A stretch of DNA of 64,000 bases from Christensenellaceae bacterium (GCA_022846035.1 AP025580.1:1922001-1986000), one strand, 5' to 3'. Positions 45,469-54,657 are shown, counted from the stretch's first letter. The notes: generated by a model from the letters alone, not told the origin. Made by a program: numbers and translations.

Positions 45469-45855
45469 AACATACCCCTACTTATATTATATGCTGAACG
45501 CCGAAAAAATATTCTCGGGAATATAAGAACATCACTTTATATGTATTCGATACCTGCGTGCCTTTTCCCTGTTGTTTTTGGCCTGAATCCAAAACAAATT
45601 ATGCTGTAAATACCTTTAGCCATTATATATTTCTTTTTCGGTAATATTTATATAATATAACCCAATACCGTTTCCCTGTAACAGCCTTTTCGCTTTTTCC
45701 AAATCAAAAGGCGCGGACATGTCCGCGCCTTTTTCTCAGATAGCTGCACTTTTACGCATAAAACGCTCCGCTCGGCGGATATTCACCCAAAAAGAGTCCA
45801 AAGGCTATTTTCCAGTGTGACGGCGTGGCAGCAAAATACGCCGTATATGGTTTTA
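45469..45855. other. gap between histidine kinase and TnpB-like gene
   Basis: Contains a TATAAT-like box (45486-45491, minus strand) before the kinase gene, an A/T-rich stretch, the 28-base perfect palindrome terminator at 45706-45733, and a ~120-base transcribed but non-coding tail (45735-45855) after the TnpB-like gene. No gene seen. Confidence 0.6.
45706..45734. terminator. bidirectional terminator ending the hydrogenase operon
   Basis: AAAAGGCGCGGACAT followed by its perfect reverse complement and T-runs on both strands. It ends the minus-strand transcript 120 bases after the TnpB-like stop codon. Confidence 0.88.
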
Positions 45856-47418
45856 TCACATGTCCACGATCGCGATTTCTTCTCGCGGATTCGTGATGCC
45901 GATAAACTTTTTATAATAGCTGATCTTTTTCGCGCCGGCACGCAGGGGAACGCTTTCTGCCAGCTTCCACTTTTCCACCAACTGCGCGATATATTCATAA
46001 AAGCCGTCCACTGCTTCGCGCGTATAATCCGTTTCGTAGCGAATATCGAGCATTTCGTTTGTAAACGTAATACGTCCATGCTTTATGCTCGCCTTAAAGG
46101 GCAGCAGCGAACCGCCGTATTTCCTTAAACGCTGCGCGGCGTTCAGCGCGCCCACGCGCTCGATTTCCCCTGTATACCCACACCGGATACACATGAATTT
46201 ATCGTGCATGAAACGGTTTTTCATGGTATGCACGCCGCAGCGCGGACAGGTATAAAAAAGTCCGCGCGGGCTCACCGCGACCGGCTTTTTAAGCCCCGCA
46301 AGCTCTGCCTTGTAGGTAATCATCGCGTTTAACTTATTAAACTGTCCGGCTGTCAGGGCCGCCAGGCAATTATCCCGTGAAAGCTGATCCCCCAGGCTGC
46401 CCAGATGATAACTGACAATCCGGCTTTCATACTGCCGCGCGATACCGACAATACTTTTTGCCGCAATATGAAAATCATTTTTCTCCGGCGGCTGCGGCAT
46501 CATAAGTTCGCGCTCCAAAAGCACCGCGCCCTCCCCGTCCGTCACCGTATAACGCGCCGCGCATGAAATGCCGCGTACGATCCCCAGCGTTGTTCTGCCT
46601 GGAATTCTCTCCGTTGTATTGACCGCAACGCTCACCAGCAGGTAATATTCCCCGTTCTTTTCCTTGAGGCGCGCCGTTTTGAACATAGTCGGGTCCTTGC
46701 GCCCCTGCTCCAGCACCTCTTTTTGCTTTTTCCCAAACGAGAGGGGCACCACCAGGTAGCGTTCACGCTTATTATCCTCGGCCAGGTAACCGCCGTCCTT
46801 TGAAATATAGGCCAGCCTGTTGCCGCCGCGCTTCAGTCCGCCGCGCCGGTCCTCATCCTTGACGCTCATCAGGTACAGCTTTGCATAGTATCTGCCGCTT
46901 TGTTCGTCGTAAAGCAGGCAATAGTCCCTGTTTTTCGCATAACGCCCGAAAAGCACGGGCTTTTTCATGCGCAAGCCCTCGTAAAGCTTTTTTAGCTGCA
47001 GCCCCAGCAGGCGGCGGGAAAGGCCGCCGTTCCCGTACCGTTCGACCAATGCATAAAACGCGTCGTCAAATTTCTTCCCGTCCCTTACGACCTGTGGATA
47101 GCCTGCATGCTGCGTCCGCCTGAGCGCAAGGTAAGCGATCATAGTCATCGCATAATCCAGTTTCAGGGAATCCTTAAAGGGTTGTACGCCAAACACATTG
47201 AGCGCATCCATCAGGTCCTTTGAAAGAAGCGAGGTGATCCTGCGCGACAAAAAACTCCCGCCGCTGTGCATCTCGCTCTCGATCTCCGGAATATTGTCTT
47301 TGGTATGCTCAAACAGATAACCGATCGCGTCGTTGTAACGCTCTATCGCGCGGTCCAGCACCCGCTTTTTTTCAGCAGTCGGTTTATGCAGTTTCAATAC
47401 GAGCGTCTTGATTACCAT
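45856..47418 (-). CDS. TnpB/Cas12-like protein with apparently inactive RuvC site
   Basis: A 520-aa intact frame. The N-terminus (MVIKTLVLKLHKPTAEKKRV, then LDRAIERYNDAIGYL) is of TnpB/Cas12 type. The RuvC-like core and zinc ribbon lie at ~275-430: CPRCG (C391, C394) and CIRCGY (C410, C413) are intact. The three catalytic positions look replaced: RuvC-I is TTLGIVRGI with Val281 where GID is expected, RuvC-II is RIVSYHLG with Tyr337 for Glu, and RuvC-III is GEIERVGALNAAQ with Glu420 for Asp. It is longer than usual TnpB (~400 aa), has no adjacent TnpA and no element ends. ATG directly follows the phosphatase stop (TGA ATG), so it is part of the hydrogenase operon. A nuclease-dead RNA-guided regulator (TldR-like) is the leading idea; a decaying transposon gene is the alternative. 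Confidence 0.72.
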   Translation of the reverse strand: MVIKTLVLKLHKPTAEKKRVLDRAIERYNDAIGYLFEHTKDNIPEIESEMHSGGSFLSRRITSLLSKDLMDALNVFGVQPFKDSLKLDYAMTMIAYLALRRTQHAGYPQVVRDGKKFDDAFYALVERYGNGGLSRRLLGLQLKKLYEGLRMKKPVLFGRYAKNRDYCLLYDEQSGRYYAKLYLMSVKDEDRRGGLKRGGNRLAYISKDGGYLAEDNKRERYLVVPLSFGKKQKEVLEQGRKDPTMFKTARLKEKNGEYYLLVSVAVNTTERIPGRTTLGIVRGISCAARYTVTDGEGAVLLERELMMPQPPEKNDFHIAAKSIVGIARQYESRIVSYHLGSLGDQLSRDNCLAALTAGQFNKLNAMITYKAELAGLKKPVAVSPRGLFYTCPRCGVHTMKNRFMHDKFMCIRCGYTGEIERVGALNAAQRLRKYGGSLLPFKASIKHGRITFTNEMLDIRYETDYTREAVDGFYEYIAQLVEKWKLAESVPLRAGAKKISYYKKFIGITNPREEIAIVDM

Positions 47419-48591
47419 TCAGCAATACTCAATCTCTACGTCTTTTCCCATCGCGCGCATGATCTGCACGATATCCTTTACCAGCCGCAGTTTCAGGCTC
47501 AGGTCAATGGGAAGATCGGGGTTCTGGTGGGCGGGATTTAAGGCCCTTCCCACGATAAAGTGCGCGCGGGTGCAATCCTCCAGCAATATCTTAGCCAGCC
47601 GCGATGCGCCGTCGTCCTTGTATAAATTGAAAATATCGTCCATATCGCTGGCAGACGACATATACTTTTGCATAATCTCCATCGTCTTTGCCAGCGTCAC
47701 AACGCCCTCCGTCACAAGGTCTATCCCGTCGATAATGCCAACCGGCGGCACGCCCGGATCCTTATAATCAATCTTCACCTTTAAATCCCTGCCCGAAATC
47801 CGGCTCACAATCTGGGAGGTCGTCCCGCCGCAGATAACTTTCAGGCCGTCCACACACAGCAGGCGCCTGACGATCTCTTCATCGCGCGCACTGTCTACCG
47901 GCGGTCCCACCATGATGTGGGCGGGGCGCGACTTGCGTATTTTCGTAGTCACAAACGTGGTATCATCGCCCGGCTTTTCGTCGTAAAGCGAATCACACGC
48001 GGACAAAAGCAGCTTCGTCATCGCGCGGGCGGGCATATCTTTCTTATAGGCGCGGCACGCATATTCCACGATGTTTTCGCGCTGCCAGCCAAAATTCAAA
48101 AGCTGACCTACGCCCGCATGGATAGCGCCGTCCGAAAACGCGATGCACATATCGCCCTCTTTCATCTCAAAACGGCTTTCGAGAATTTTCTTGTCGCCGA
48201 TCTCAATCTCTTCCTTTTCGATCGAGACTTCTTTCCCGTCCCGCACGAGAATCACCTGCGGATTGTCAAACTCCACAAGGTGCGCCTGCCCCGACTGACC
48301 TACGCGCAAAATCGTAAACGTGCAATAGGCAAGCCCGCGCACGCTGCATACAGGAAGCGTAGACGCCACCGTCTCTACCGTCTCATATATATCCGCGCCG
48401 TCGGCGAGCATGGTCGCGGCGATCTTCGAGGTGAGCGTCGAGAGTATGTTGGCCTTGACCCCGCTTCCGAGGCCGTCCGCGAGGACGATGGTAACAACGT
48501 CACCTTTACGTACGATTTCTACCTTATCGCCGCAAAGCTCCTCGCCAAATTTAAAAAGGCTATCGTTGCTCGTCTCAATAAATACGCTCAT
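47419..48591 (-). CDS. SpoIIE/PP2C-type serine/threonine phosphatase of the hydrogenase operon
   Basis: Start set at ATG 48591 (MSVFIETSNDS), inside the end of the sensor hydrogenase gene (17-base overlap) with AGGAG upstream; the longer frame is antisense-like Arg-rich. The 390-aa product has PP2C metal-binding acidic motifs VLADGLGSG, IAFSDGAIHAG and KPGDDTTFVT. After residue ~230 is a further domain (from IMVGPPVDSARDEEIVRRLL) without recognised motifs. Phosphatases of this kind accompany group C (sensory) [FeFe] hydrogenases. It would relay the sensor's signal by dephosphorylating a partner; the substrate is unknown. Confidence 0.88.
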   Translation of the reverse strand: MSVFIETSNDSLFKFGEELCGDKVEIVRKGDVVTIVLADGLGSGVKANILSTLTSKIAATMLADGADIYETVETVASTLPVCSVRGLAYCTFTILRVGQSGQAHLVEFDNPQVILVRDGKEVSIEKEEIEIGDKKILESRFEMKEGDMCIAFSDGAIHAGVGQLLNFGWQRENIVEYACRAYKKDMPARAMTKLLLSACDSLYDEKPGDDTTFVTTKIRKSRPAHIMVGPPVDSARDEEIVRRLLCVDGLKVICGGTTSQIVSRISGRDLKVKIDYKDPGVPPVGIIDGIDLVTEGVVTLAKTMEIMQKYMSSASDMDDIFNLYKDDGASRLAKILLEDCTRAHFIVGRALNPAHQNPDLPIDLSLKLRLVKDIVQIMRAMGKDVEIEYC

Positions 48592-50293
48592 CTTCGCTCT
48601 CCTGGATATATTTCTTAAGGTTCGTGAGCGCGATCTTGGTTTCCGCCGTCGTTTCCCCCAGCAGGCTTGCGATCTCCTGCGCCACGCGCATCTGCTTGTC
48701 GATGACCTTTTGCGTGACCTCCACCGTCTCCGCGCGCATTTCATTCATCTTCTGCTGCTGGTGCTCGTCCTCCGTAATATCCTTGATCAGCAGCAGGTAA
48801 ATGGAGTTTTCTTTGATGAAGATAGTGGACTGCTCCACCGTAATATCAAGGTCTCTATAATATACCTTACGGTCGTAGATATTTTCTCCCGTTTCCTTTA
48901 CCTCGTCGATGTCGTCGCAGTCGATAATCATGGAAATCGGCCTGCCCACATAATTTTTTTTGTTGAGTTTAAAAAGATCTGCCGCCGCGCTGTTATATTC
49001 CATAAGATTGAAATCGCCGTCCAAAATAACGATGGCATTGGGCGTGTTGTCCAGCACCACATTGGAAATACTTTCCGCTTTTTCGCGCATGAACGGCAGG
49101 CACATGCGCATATCCGCCTTGCCCTGCAATACCGCGATTGCTTTGTCCCGACAAGTCGAATAGCCACAGCCGCCGCAATTCAGTATCTTATCGTCGCTTG
49201 TTTTTCCCATACGCAAAAACACCTGTTGGATCTCTTCCTCGGTAGGCTCGTGCCGCTTAGGAACGCGGTTTTCGTACTGCCAATGAAGATCGAGCCGCGT
49301 ATCCTCCGATACCGGCGCGAGCTTGCCGCTGCGGTTTTTCACATATTTGAGCGTATTGTCTTTGGACTGCAAATATGCCGGACTGCATTCCTTAAGGCCC
49401 GGCCCTCCAAGGCAGCTTCCCGGGCATGCGTTCATCTCAAGGAAATAGTTCGTGATTTCCCCGTCCTTTAAGGAGTCCAGTATTTCCACGCAGCGGTCGA
49501 TACCGTCAATGGCGACGCATTTATAATTAGCGCGCGCCTGCTTGTCCAGTGTCTGGATAATACCGCCTGGAATAGGATACAAGCGGTTGATCGTGGCTTT
49601 CATCTCACGCACGTCTCCGTCTTCCTGCTCTAAATCGATACCCTCTTCTTTCAGCCAGTTCATCACTTCGTCAAAGAGCAGCACCGCGTCGATCGCGCCG
49701 CCGCCTTTTTCTTCCTGCGCCTCGTGTATTTTTGAGATACACGGACCGATGAAAACTGTTTTAATACGGTTTCCGTATACTTCTTTCATCATCTTGCCGT
49801 GCGCCGTCATGGGGGCGGCTACAGGCGCCAGATACTTGATCAGCTCCGGATAGTATTTTTCTACCAGCAGCACAAGCGTCGGGCAGCAGGTCGTGATGAT
49901 ATTGCCCATCTTATGCTCTTTCATCAACTCTTCAAAGTTACGGCTTACCTGCGCCGCGCCGATCGACGTTTCCTCTACGCCCGTAAAGCCCAGTTTTTTG
50001 AGAGCTGCCGAAATTTTGGGGAACGTCGCGTCCTTATAGCAGCTTGCAAAGGACGGCGCCACGGATACATACACCTTCTCGCCGTTTTTGATATATCCCT
50101 TTACAATATCAAGGCTGGAGTTGATGAATTTCGCGTTCTGCGGGCAGGCAAGGAAGCAATGTCCGCACAAAATACACTCCCTTTCGGTGATCTCCGCCTG
50201 CTCGTTTCTGAAAGCGATGGATTTCACCTGGCAGCTCCTGATACATTTATAACAGTTTTTGCAATTTGCTTCTTTGAATTGAATGATACTCAT
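48575..50293 (-). CDS. group C-type [FeFe] hydrogenase with PAS domain (putative H2 sensor HydS)
   Basis: A 572-aa protein. Residues 1-60: two [4Fe-4S] ferredoxin motifs. ~75-330: H-cluster domain with altered motifs: TTCCPTL (usual TSCCP), GPCISKIHE (usual MPCxxKxxE) and EMNACPGSCLGGPG. ~360-410: an extra Cys-rich cluster motif NCGGCGYSTCRDKA. ~415-520: PAS domain (VVLDNTPNAIVILDGDFN). No histidine kinase domain. The order H-cluster, Fe-S, PAS, plus downstream PP2C phosphatase, matches sensory hydrogenases thought to report hydrogen rather than turn it over. Stop overlaps the phosphatase gene. Confidence 0.88.
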   Translation of the reverse strand: MSIIQFKEANCKNCYKCIRSCQVKSIAFRNEQAEITERECILCGHCFLACPQNAKFINSSLDIVKGYIKNGEKVYVSVAPSFASCYKDATFPKISAALKKLGFTGVEETSIGAAQVSRNFEELMKEHKMGNIITTCCPTLVLLVEKYYPELIKYLAPVAAPMTAHGKMMKEVYGNRIKTVFIGPCISKIHEAQEEKGGGAIDAVLLFDEVMNWLKEEGIDLEQEDGDVREMKATINRLYPIPGGIIQTLDKQARANYKCVAIDGIDRCVEILDSLKDGEITNYFLEMNACPGSCLGGPGLKECSPAYLQSKDNTLKYVKNRSGKLAPVSEDTRLDLHWQYENRVPKRHEPTEEEIQQVFLRMGKTSDDKILNCGGCGYSTCRDKAIAVLQGKADMRMCLPFMREKAESISNVVLDNTPNAIVILDGDFNLMEYNSAAADLFKLNKKNYVGRPISMIIDCDDIDEVKETGENIYDRKVYYRDLDITVEQSTIFIKENSIYLLLIKDITEDEHQQQKMNEMRAETVEVTQKVIDKQMRVAQEIASLLGETTAETKIALTNLKKYIQESEDERIY

Positions 50294-50322
50294 ACTTTAC
50301 CTCTTTTTACACCGATTCCGCC

Positions 50323-50565
50323 TCACACCCTGGCGAGCACCTGGTTTTTGAAGAACTCGCCCACGTTGTCCGAATTGACGGAGAATACTTCCTCGCCGAT
50401 TTGTACGGAAACCGCGTCCGTGCAGTGTCCGAGACAGAATACGCCCGTAAGCTCCACCTCGTCGCCCAGTTTATGCTCCTCGATCATCTCCTGCAGCTCG
50501 CTCACCACGTTGTAAGACCCTTTCAGGTGGCATGCGCTCCCGATACATACGCTGATTGTCATCAT
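50323..50565 (-). CDS. thioredoxin-like [2Fe-2S] ferredoxin
   Basis: An 80-aa protein of the NuoE-like thioredoxin-fold ferredoxin type. The four ligand cysteines are in CIGSACHLKGS and FCLGHC. It overlaps the end of hydA by four bases (start at 50565) and precedes the sensor gene. It could pass electrons between the bifurcating hydrogenase and the sensor; this role is inferred from position. Confidence 0.9.
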   Translation of the reverse strand: MMTISVCIGSACHLKGSYNVVSELQEMIEEHKLGDEVELTGVFCLGHCTDAVSVQIGEEVFSVNSDNVGEFFKNQVLARV

Positions 50566-52286
50566 GATTTTGTTCCCTCCCCTTTTGTGTAATTAACGTG
50601 CAGCAGTTCGTGCACCTTATTTTTCAAAATCCCACTATACAGTGACATCATAACCGGATTTTCTTCCGAACGCTTGACCTGGCATAGCTTGTCCGCGTCG
50701 TACAGCCCCCTTGAGCGTTCCTGTTTTCCCTCCTGGCGGGCAAATGGCTGCCCCGCGCCCGCAATACAGCCGCCCGGACATGCCATAACTTCCACAAAGT
50801 CGTAGCTTGCCTTGCCGCTTTTGATCTTCCCGATCAGCCGCTCCGCGTTTAAAAGGCCGTTTACAACCGCGATCTTTATGCGTTTATCCTCGCCAAACGG
50901 AATATTCGCTTCTTTTGTACCGTCAAGGCCGCGCACGCCCGTATAGGCAATGTTGTGCAGCATGTTATTGCTCTTGTCGTCCACCACACGGCGGATAACC
51001 GCTTCCGCCACGCCGCCCGTCACACCAAAGATGACGCCCGCGCCGGACGTAATGCCAAACGGCATGTCCGCAGCCTCCGGCTCGATGTCCTCGAACACGA
51101 TGCCCGCCTGTTTTAAGATACTGGCAAATTCCTGTGTGGTGATAACGCCGTCCGTATCCCGCGATCCGTCTGCATGGATAAATTCCGGCCGTACCTGCTC
51201 ATCCTTTTTGGCCGTGCACGGCATGATGGCAAACACGACCGTTTCCTTGCCGTCCACTTCTTTCACCTGCTCAAAATGCTCCTTGATCACAGCCGAGAAA
51301 ATCTGCATGGGCGATTTGCATGTAGACACCTGTCCCATCAGCTCGGGGTGCGTATTTTCCGCATATTTGACCCATGCGGGACAGCAGGACGTAAACAACG
51401 GCAACTGCGTTCCCTCTTTATATTTCTTCAAAAACTCTTTCGACTCCTCCATGACCGTCAAATCTGCGCCCATCGTCGTATCGTAAACCTCGTCCACGCC
51501 CATCTTCCTAAGCGCGCCTACAATTTTTCCGGCAACGTTTACGCCCGGTTCCAGCCCAAACTCGTCGCCCAGCGCCACGCGTACGGCAGGCGCAAACTGT
51601 ACGACCACGCGCTTGGTGTCGTCATAAAGCGCGTCCCAGAATTTCTGCGTGCAGTTGCGGATAACGATCGCGCCCGTCGGGCATACCGACGCACACTGTC
51701 CGCAGTTGACGCAGTTTGTTTGCGCAAGCGGCTTGCCCCACGCTGTCGAAACCGTCATATTGGAACCACGGTGCGCAAAGTCGATCGCTCCTACATTCTG
51801 AATTTCCGAGCACATGCGCACACAGTCGCCGCATAGGATACACTTGGATTCATCGCGGATGATAGACAACGCCGAATCGTCTACCCGCGCTTCTTTTTTG
51901 GTGTTTTCAAAGCGCACGCTGTCGATACCGAAGCGAAGCGCCAGTTCCTGCAGGCGGCACTTGCCGTTTTTGGGACACGTCGTACAATCGCGGCAGTGGC
52001 TTGCCAGCAGCAGCTCCAAAATCATCTTGCGGTGGCGAAATAGCTGCGGCGTATTGGTCTTAATTTTCATTTTATCGCGCGGCGGCGTGGAGCACGAGGC
52101 GATAACGCCGCCCCATTCGTCCTCCACCACGCACATACGGCACGCCCCGTAAATGGACAGATCGGAATAGTAACAGAACGTGGGCAGCTCGATACCCGCC
52201 TTGCGGATGACCGCCAAAATATTCTGCTCGTCATCATAATTTACGATCTGTCCGTCTATAATCATATGCTTTTTATCAGTCATCAT
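50562..52286 (-). CDS. hydA: [FeFe] hydrogenase catalytic subunit HydA
   Basis: A 574-aa enzyme reducing protons with electrons from NADH and ferredoxin via the bifurcating complex. N-terminal [2Fe-2S] domain (YSDLSIYGACRMC), a His-Cys3 [4Fe-4S] motif (HCRDCTTCPKNGKC), two [4Fe-4S] motifs (CILCGDCVRMC, CVNCGQCASVCPTGA), then the H-cluster with all three signatures: TSCCPAW, MPCTAKKDE and MACPGGCIAGAGQP. The C-terminal small-subunit-like tail (SLYSGILKNKVHELLH) is complete. It follows hydB by nine bases. Confidence 0.97.
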   Translation of the reverse strand: MMTDKKHMIIDGQIVNYDDEQNILAVIRKAGIELPTFCYYSDLSIYGACRMCVVEDEWGGVIASCSTPPRDKMKIKTNTPQLFRHRKMILELLLASHCRDCTTCPKNGKCRLQELALRFGIDSVRFENTKKEARVDDSALSIIRDESKCILCGDCVRMCSEIQNVGAIDFAHRGSNMTVSTAWGKPLAQTNCVNCGQCASVCPTGAIVIRNCTQKFWDALYDDTKRVVVQFAPAVRVALGDEFGLEPGVNVAGKIVGALRKMGVDEVYDTTMGADLTVMEESKEFLKKYKEGTQLPLFTSCCPAWVKYAENTHPELMGQVSTCKSPMQIFSAVIKEHFEQVKEVDGKETVVFAIMPCTAKKDEQVRPEFIHADGSRDTDGVITTQEFASILKQAGIVFEDIEPEAADMPFGITSGAGVIFGVTGGVAEAVIRRVVDDKSNNMLHNIAYTGVRGLDGTKEANIPFGEDKRIKIAVVNGLLNAERLIGKIKSGKASYDFVEVMACPGGCIAGAGQPFARQEGKQERSRGLYDADKLCQVKRSEENPVMMSLYSGILKNKVHELLHVNYTKGEGTKS

Positions 52287-52295
52287 AATCCTCCG

Positions 52296-54170
52296 TTAAA
52301 ACTGCTCGGTGACAGCGCCAAAGCTGCAAGCGTCAGCGCACGCGCCGCACTTAATACATTTATCCTGGTCAATGATATAAGGCTTCTTGATCTCACCCGC
52401 AATCGCCCCCACCGGACACGCTCGCGCACATTTGCTGCATCCTTTGCACTGCTCACTTACAATCACGTACCTCTTCATCGCCTGGCAGTTTTTCGCCGGA
52501 CATTTTTTATCCACGACGTGCTTAAGGTACTCGTCTTCAAAATATTTGAGCGTACTGATAACAGGCGATGGCGCCGTCTTTCCGAGGCCGCACAGCGCGG
52601 TCTTGGAGATGGTATCCGCCAGCTCGCGCAGCATATCAAGGTCTTCCTCTTCTCCCTTGCCCGCGACGATACGTTCCAAAATCTCCAGCATACGCATCGT
52701 ACCCTCGCGGCACGGTACGCATTTGCCGCATGATTCGTTTTGTGTGAAGTTCATAAAAAAGCGCGCCACTTCGACCATGCAGGTATCCTCGTCCATAACG
52801 ACGAGGCCCCCCGAGCCGATCATCGCTCCCGCTTTTTTGAGCGAGTCAAAGTCAAGCGGCAGGTCAAGATGTTCTTTGGTAAGGCATCCGCCCGAGGGGC
52901 CGCCGATCTGCACCGCTTTGAATTCCTTTCCGTTTTTAACGCCGCCACCAATATCGAAAATGATCTCGCGCAGCGTCGTGCCCATCGGCACTTCGATAAG
53001 GCCTGTGTTGTTGACGTTGCCCGTTAAGGCGAAAGCCTTGGTTCCCGGGCTTGATTCCGTTCCCATCCCGCGATACCAATCAGAGCCGTTTAGAATAATC
53101 ATTGGGATGTTGGCGTATGTTTCTACATTGGAAAGCACCGTCGGCTTGCCGAACAACCCCTGCTCCACCGTACGCGGGGGTTTGACGCGCGGCATGCCAC
53201 GGTTTCCTTCAATGGAAGCCGTCAGCGCGCTGCCCTCTCCGCATACGAATGCGCCCGCGCCCTGGTTAATCCTGAGGTCAAAGGCAAAGCCGCTCCCGAG
53301 AATGTTCTCTCCCAAAAGGCCCTCTTTACGCGCGGCAGCGATAGCCGTCTGCAACCGCTTGACTGCCAACGGATATTCCGCCCGCACATAAATATAGCCT
53401 TCGTGGGCGCCTGTCGCGATACCCGCGATCATCATCCCCTCGATCATACGGTGTGAATCGCCCTCCATGATGCTCCTGTCCATAAACGCGCCCGGGTCGC
53501 CTTCGTCGCCGTTGCACACCACATATTTCATAGGCTCCGCCTGCCGCGCGACCTGCTGCAGCTTGCGTCCTGTAGGAAAACCGCCGCCTCCGCGTCCGCG
53601 CAGGCCGCAGTCGAGGATTTCCTGCACAATAGCCTCCGGCTGCATATCGAAAAGCGCCTTTGCAACCGCCTGGTAGCCGCCGCGCGCGATATATTCCATC
53701 AAAGATTCCGTATCCGTATGCCCGCAGTTGGAAAGCACCATCCGAGTCTGCTTACTGTAAAAGGGAATGTCCTCCTGTGCGGCATACGCCTTGCCGTCCT
53801 GCGTAAACAGCAGGCGCTCCACCGGTTCGCTGCCCACAAGGCTCTTTTCCAGAATCTCTTCGCAATCTTCCGGCGCCACCTTGACGTACAGCCAGCCGTG
53901 CGGCTCAATGCGCAGCAACGGTCCCATTTCGCAAAATCCGTGACAGCCGCTCTTCTTAAAAGCGATCTCCTCGTGCGGCTCCGCTTTCAGTTCCACCGAC
54001 ACAGGGAGGCCTTTTTGTTCTGCGAGTTCCTTTAGACACTCATAGATTTCCAGCGATCCGCCCGCCACACAGCCTGTGCCCGCACAAACCAGCACTTTCT
54101 TATATTGCGCGTCAAGCGATTTTTTGTATTGCTCTTTCGTTTGATTCAGCTCTGTTATATTTTGTATCAT
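52296..54170 (-). CDS. hydB: NADH-binding/bifurcating hydrogenase subunit HydB (NuoF-like)
   Basis: A 624-aa flavoprotein. Residues ~25-115: thioredoxin-like [2Fe-2S] domain (CAGTGCVAGGS and GCHGFCEMG). ~150-470: NuoF domain with GRGGGGFPTGRK (FMN) and CNGDEGDPGAFMDR (NADH). ~470-560: [4Fe-4S] site ESCGKCVPCREGTMR. C-terminus: two ferredoxin motifs (CKGCSKCARACPVGA, CIKCGACADACSFGA). This is the electron-confurcating core accepting NADH. Located between hydC and hydA. Confidence 0.97.
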   Translation of the reverse strand: MIQNITELNQTKEQYKKSLDAQYKKVLVCAGTGCVAGGSLEIYECLKELAEQKGLPVSVELKAEPHEEIAFKKSGCHGFCEMGPLLRIEPHGWLYVKVAPEDCEEILEKSLVGSEPVERLLFTQDGKAYAAQEDIPFYSKQTRMVLSNCGHTDTESLMEYIARGGYQAVAKALFDMQPEAIVQEILDCGLRGRGGGGFPTGRKLQQVARQAEPMKYVVCNGDEGDPGAFMDRSIMEGDSHRMIEGMMIAGIATGAHEGYIYVRAEYPLAVKRLQTAIAAARKEGLLGENILGSGFAFDLRINQGAGAFVCGEGSALTASIEGNRGMPRVKPPRTVEQGLFGKPTVLSNVETYANIPMIILNGSDWYRGMGTESSPGTKAFALTGNVNNTGLIEVPMGTTLREIIFDIGGGVKNGKEFKAVQIGGPSGGCLTKEHLDLPLDFDSLKKAGAMIGSGGLVVMDEDTCMVEVARFFMNFTQNESCGKCVPCREGTMRMLEILERIVAGKGEEEDLDMLRELADTISKTALCGLGKTAPSPVISTLKYFEDEYLKHVVDKKCPAKNCQAMKRYVIVSEQCKGCSKCARACPVGAIAGEIKKPYIIDQDKCIKCGACADACSFGAVTEQF

Positions 54171-54195
54171 ACCGTTATATTCTCTCCTAAGCGGT

Positions 54196-54657
54196 TTATT
54201 TCAGCGTGTCCAGCAACTCGCACGCCGATTCGGGTGTCATGGCCGGATAGACCTTGTCATTGACTGTTAAAACAGGCGCGAGGCCGCACGCTCCCAGGCA
54301 TGAAACCGTTTCCACCGTATAAAGCATGTCTTCTGTCGTTTTCTTTTTATCTGTTAAATGCAGCTTTTTGCGGAGCGCGTCTAAAATCGGTATGGACTTA
54401 CGCACATGGCACGCTGTACCGTCGCAGATCTTGATTACGTATTTTCCCTTGGGTTCTAATGAAAAGTTTTCATAAAAGGTGGCAATGGAGTAGACTTTTG
54501 CTTCGCCGACGTTCAGCATTTTCGCGACATACGAAAGCGCTTCTTTGGGCAGATAGCGGTAATTCTTCTGTATATCCTGCAGAATCGGAATGATTTCCGA
54601 CCGTTTGTTGTGCTCGCTCAAAATCTCGTCGAGCTTTTGCTTCATCTCAAGGTCCAC
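54196..54657 (-). CDS. hydC: hydrogenase subunit HydC (NuoE-like [2Fe-2S])
   Basis: A 153-aa thioredoxin-like [2Fe-2S] protein with ligands in CDGTACHVRKS and CLGACGLAP. The N-terminal helical region (LSYVAKMLNVGEAKVYSIAT) matches NuoE. First gene of the hydrogenase operon, 26 bases before hydB. AGGAGGAGTT precedes the ATG. Behind a Rex-regulated promoter. Confidence 0.96.
   Translation of the reverse strand: MDLEMKQKLDEILSEHNKRSEIIPILQDIQKNYRYLPKEALSYVAKMLNVGEAKVYSIATFYENFSLEPKGKYVIKICDGTACHVRKSIPILDALRKKLHLTDKKKTTEDMLYTVETVSCLGACGLAPVLTVNDKVYPAMTPESACELLDTLK

Noticed and set aside
45783-46079. 98-aa minus-strand frame overlapping the end of the TnpB-like gene
   Set aside because: Different frame of the same bases, no ribosome binding site, no motif; treated as a shadow.
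45469-47900. CRISPR array or TnpA gene expected beside a Cas12/TnpB-like protein
   Set aside because: No regularly spaced repeats and no IS200-type transposase were found near it or elsewhere in the window.
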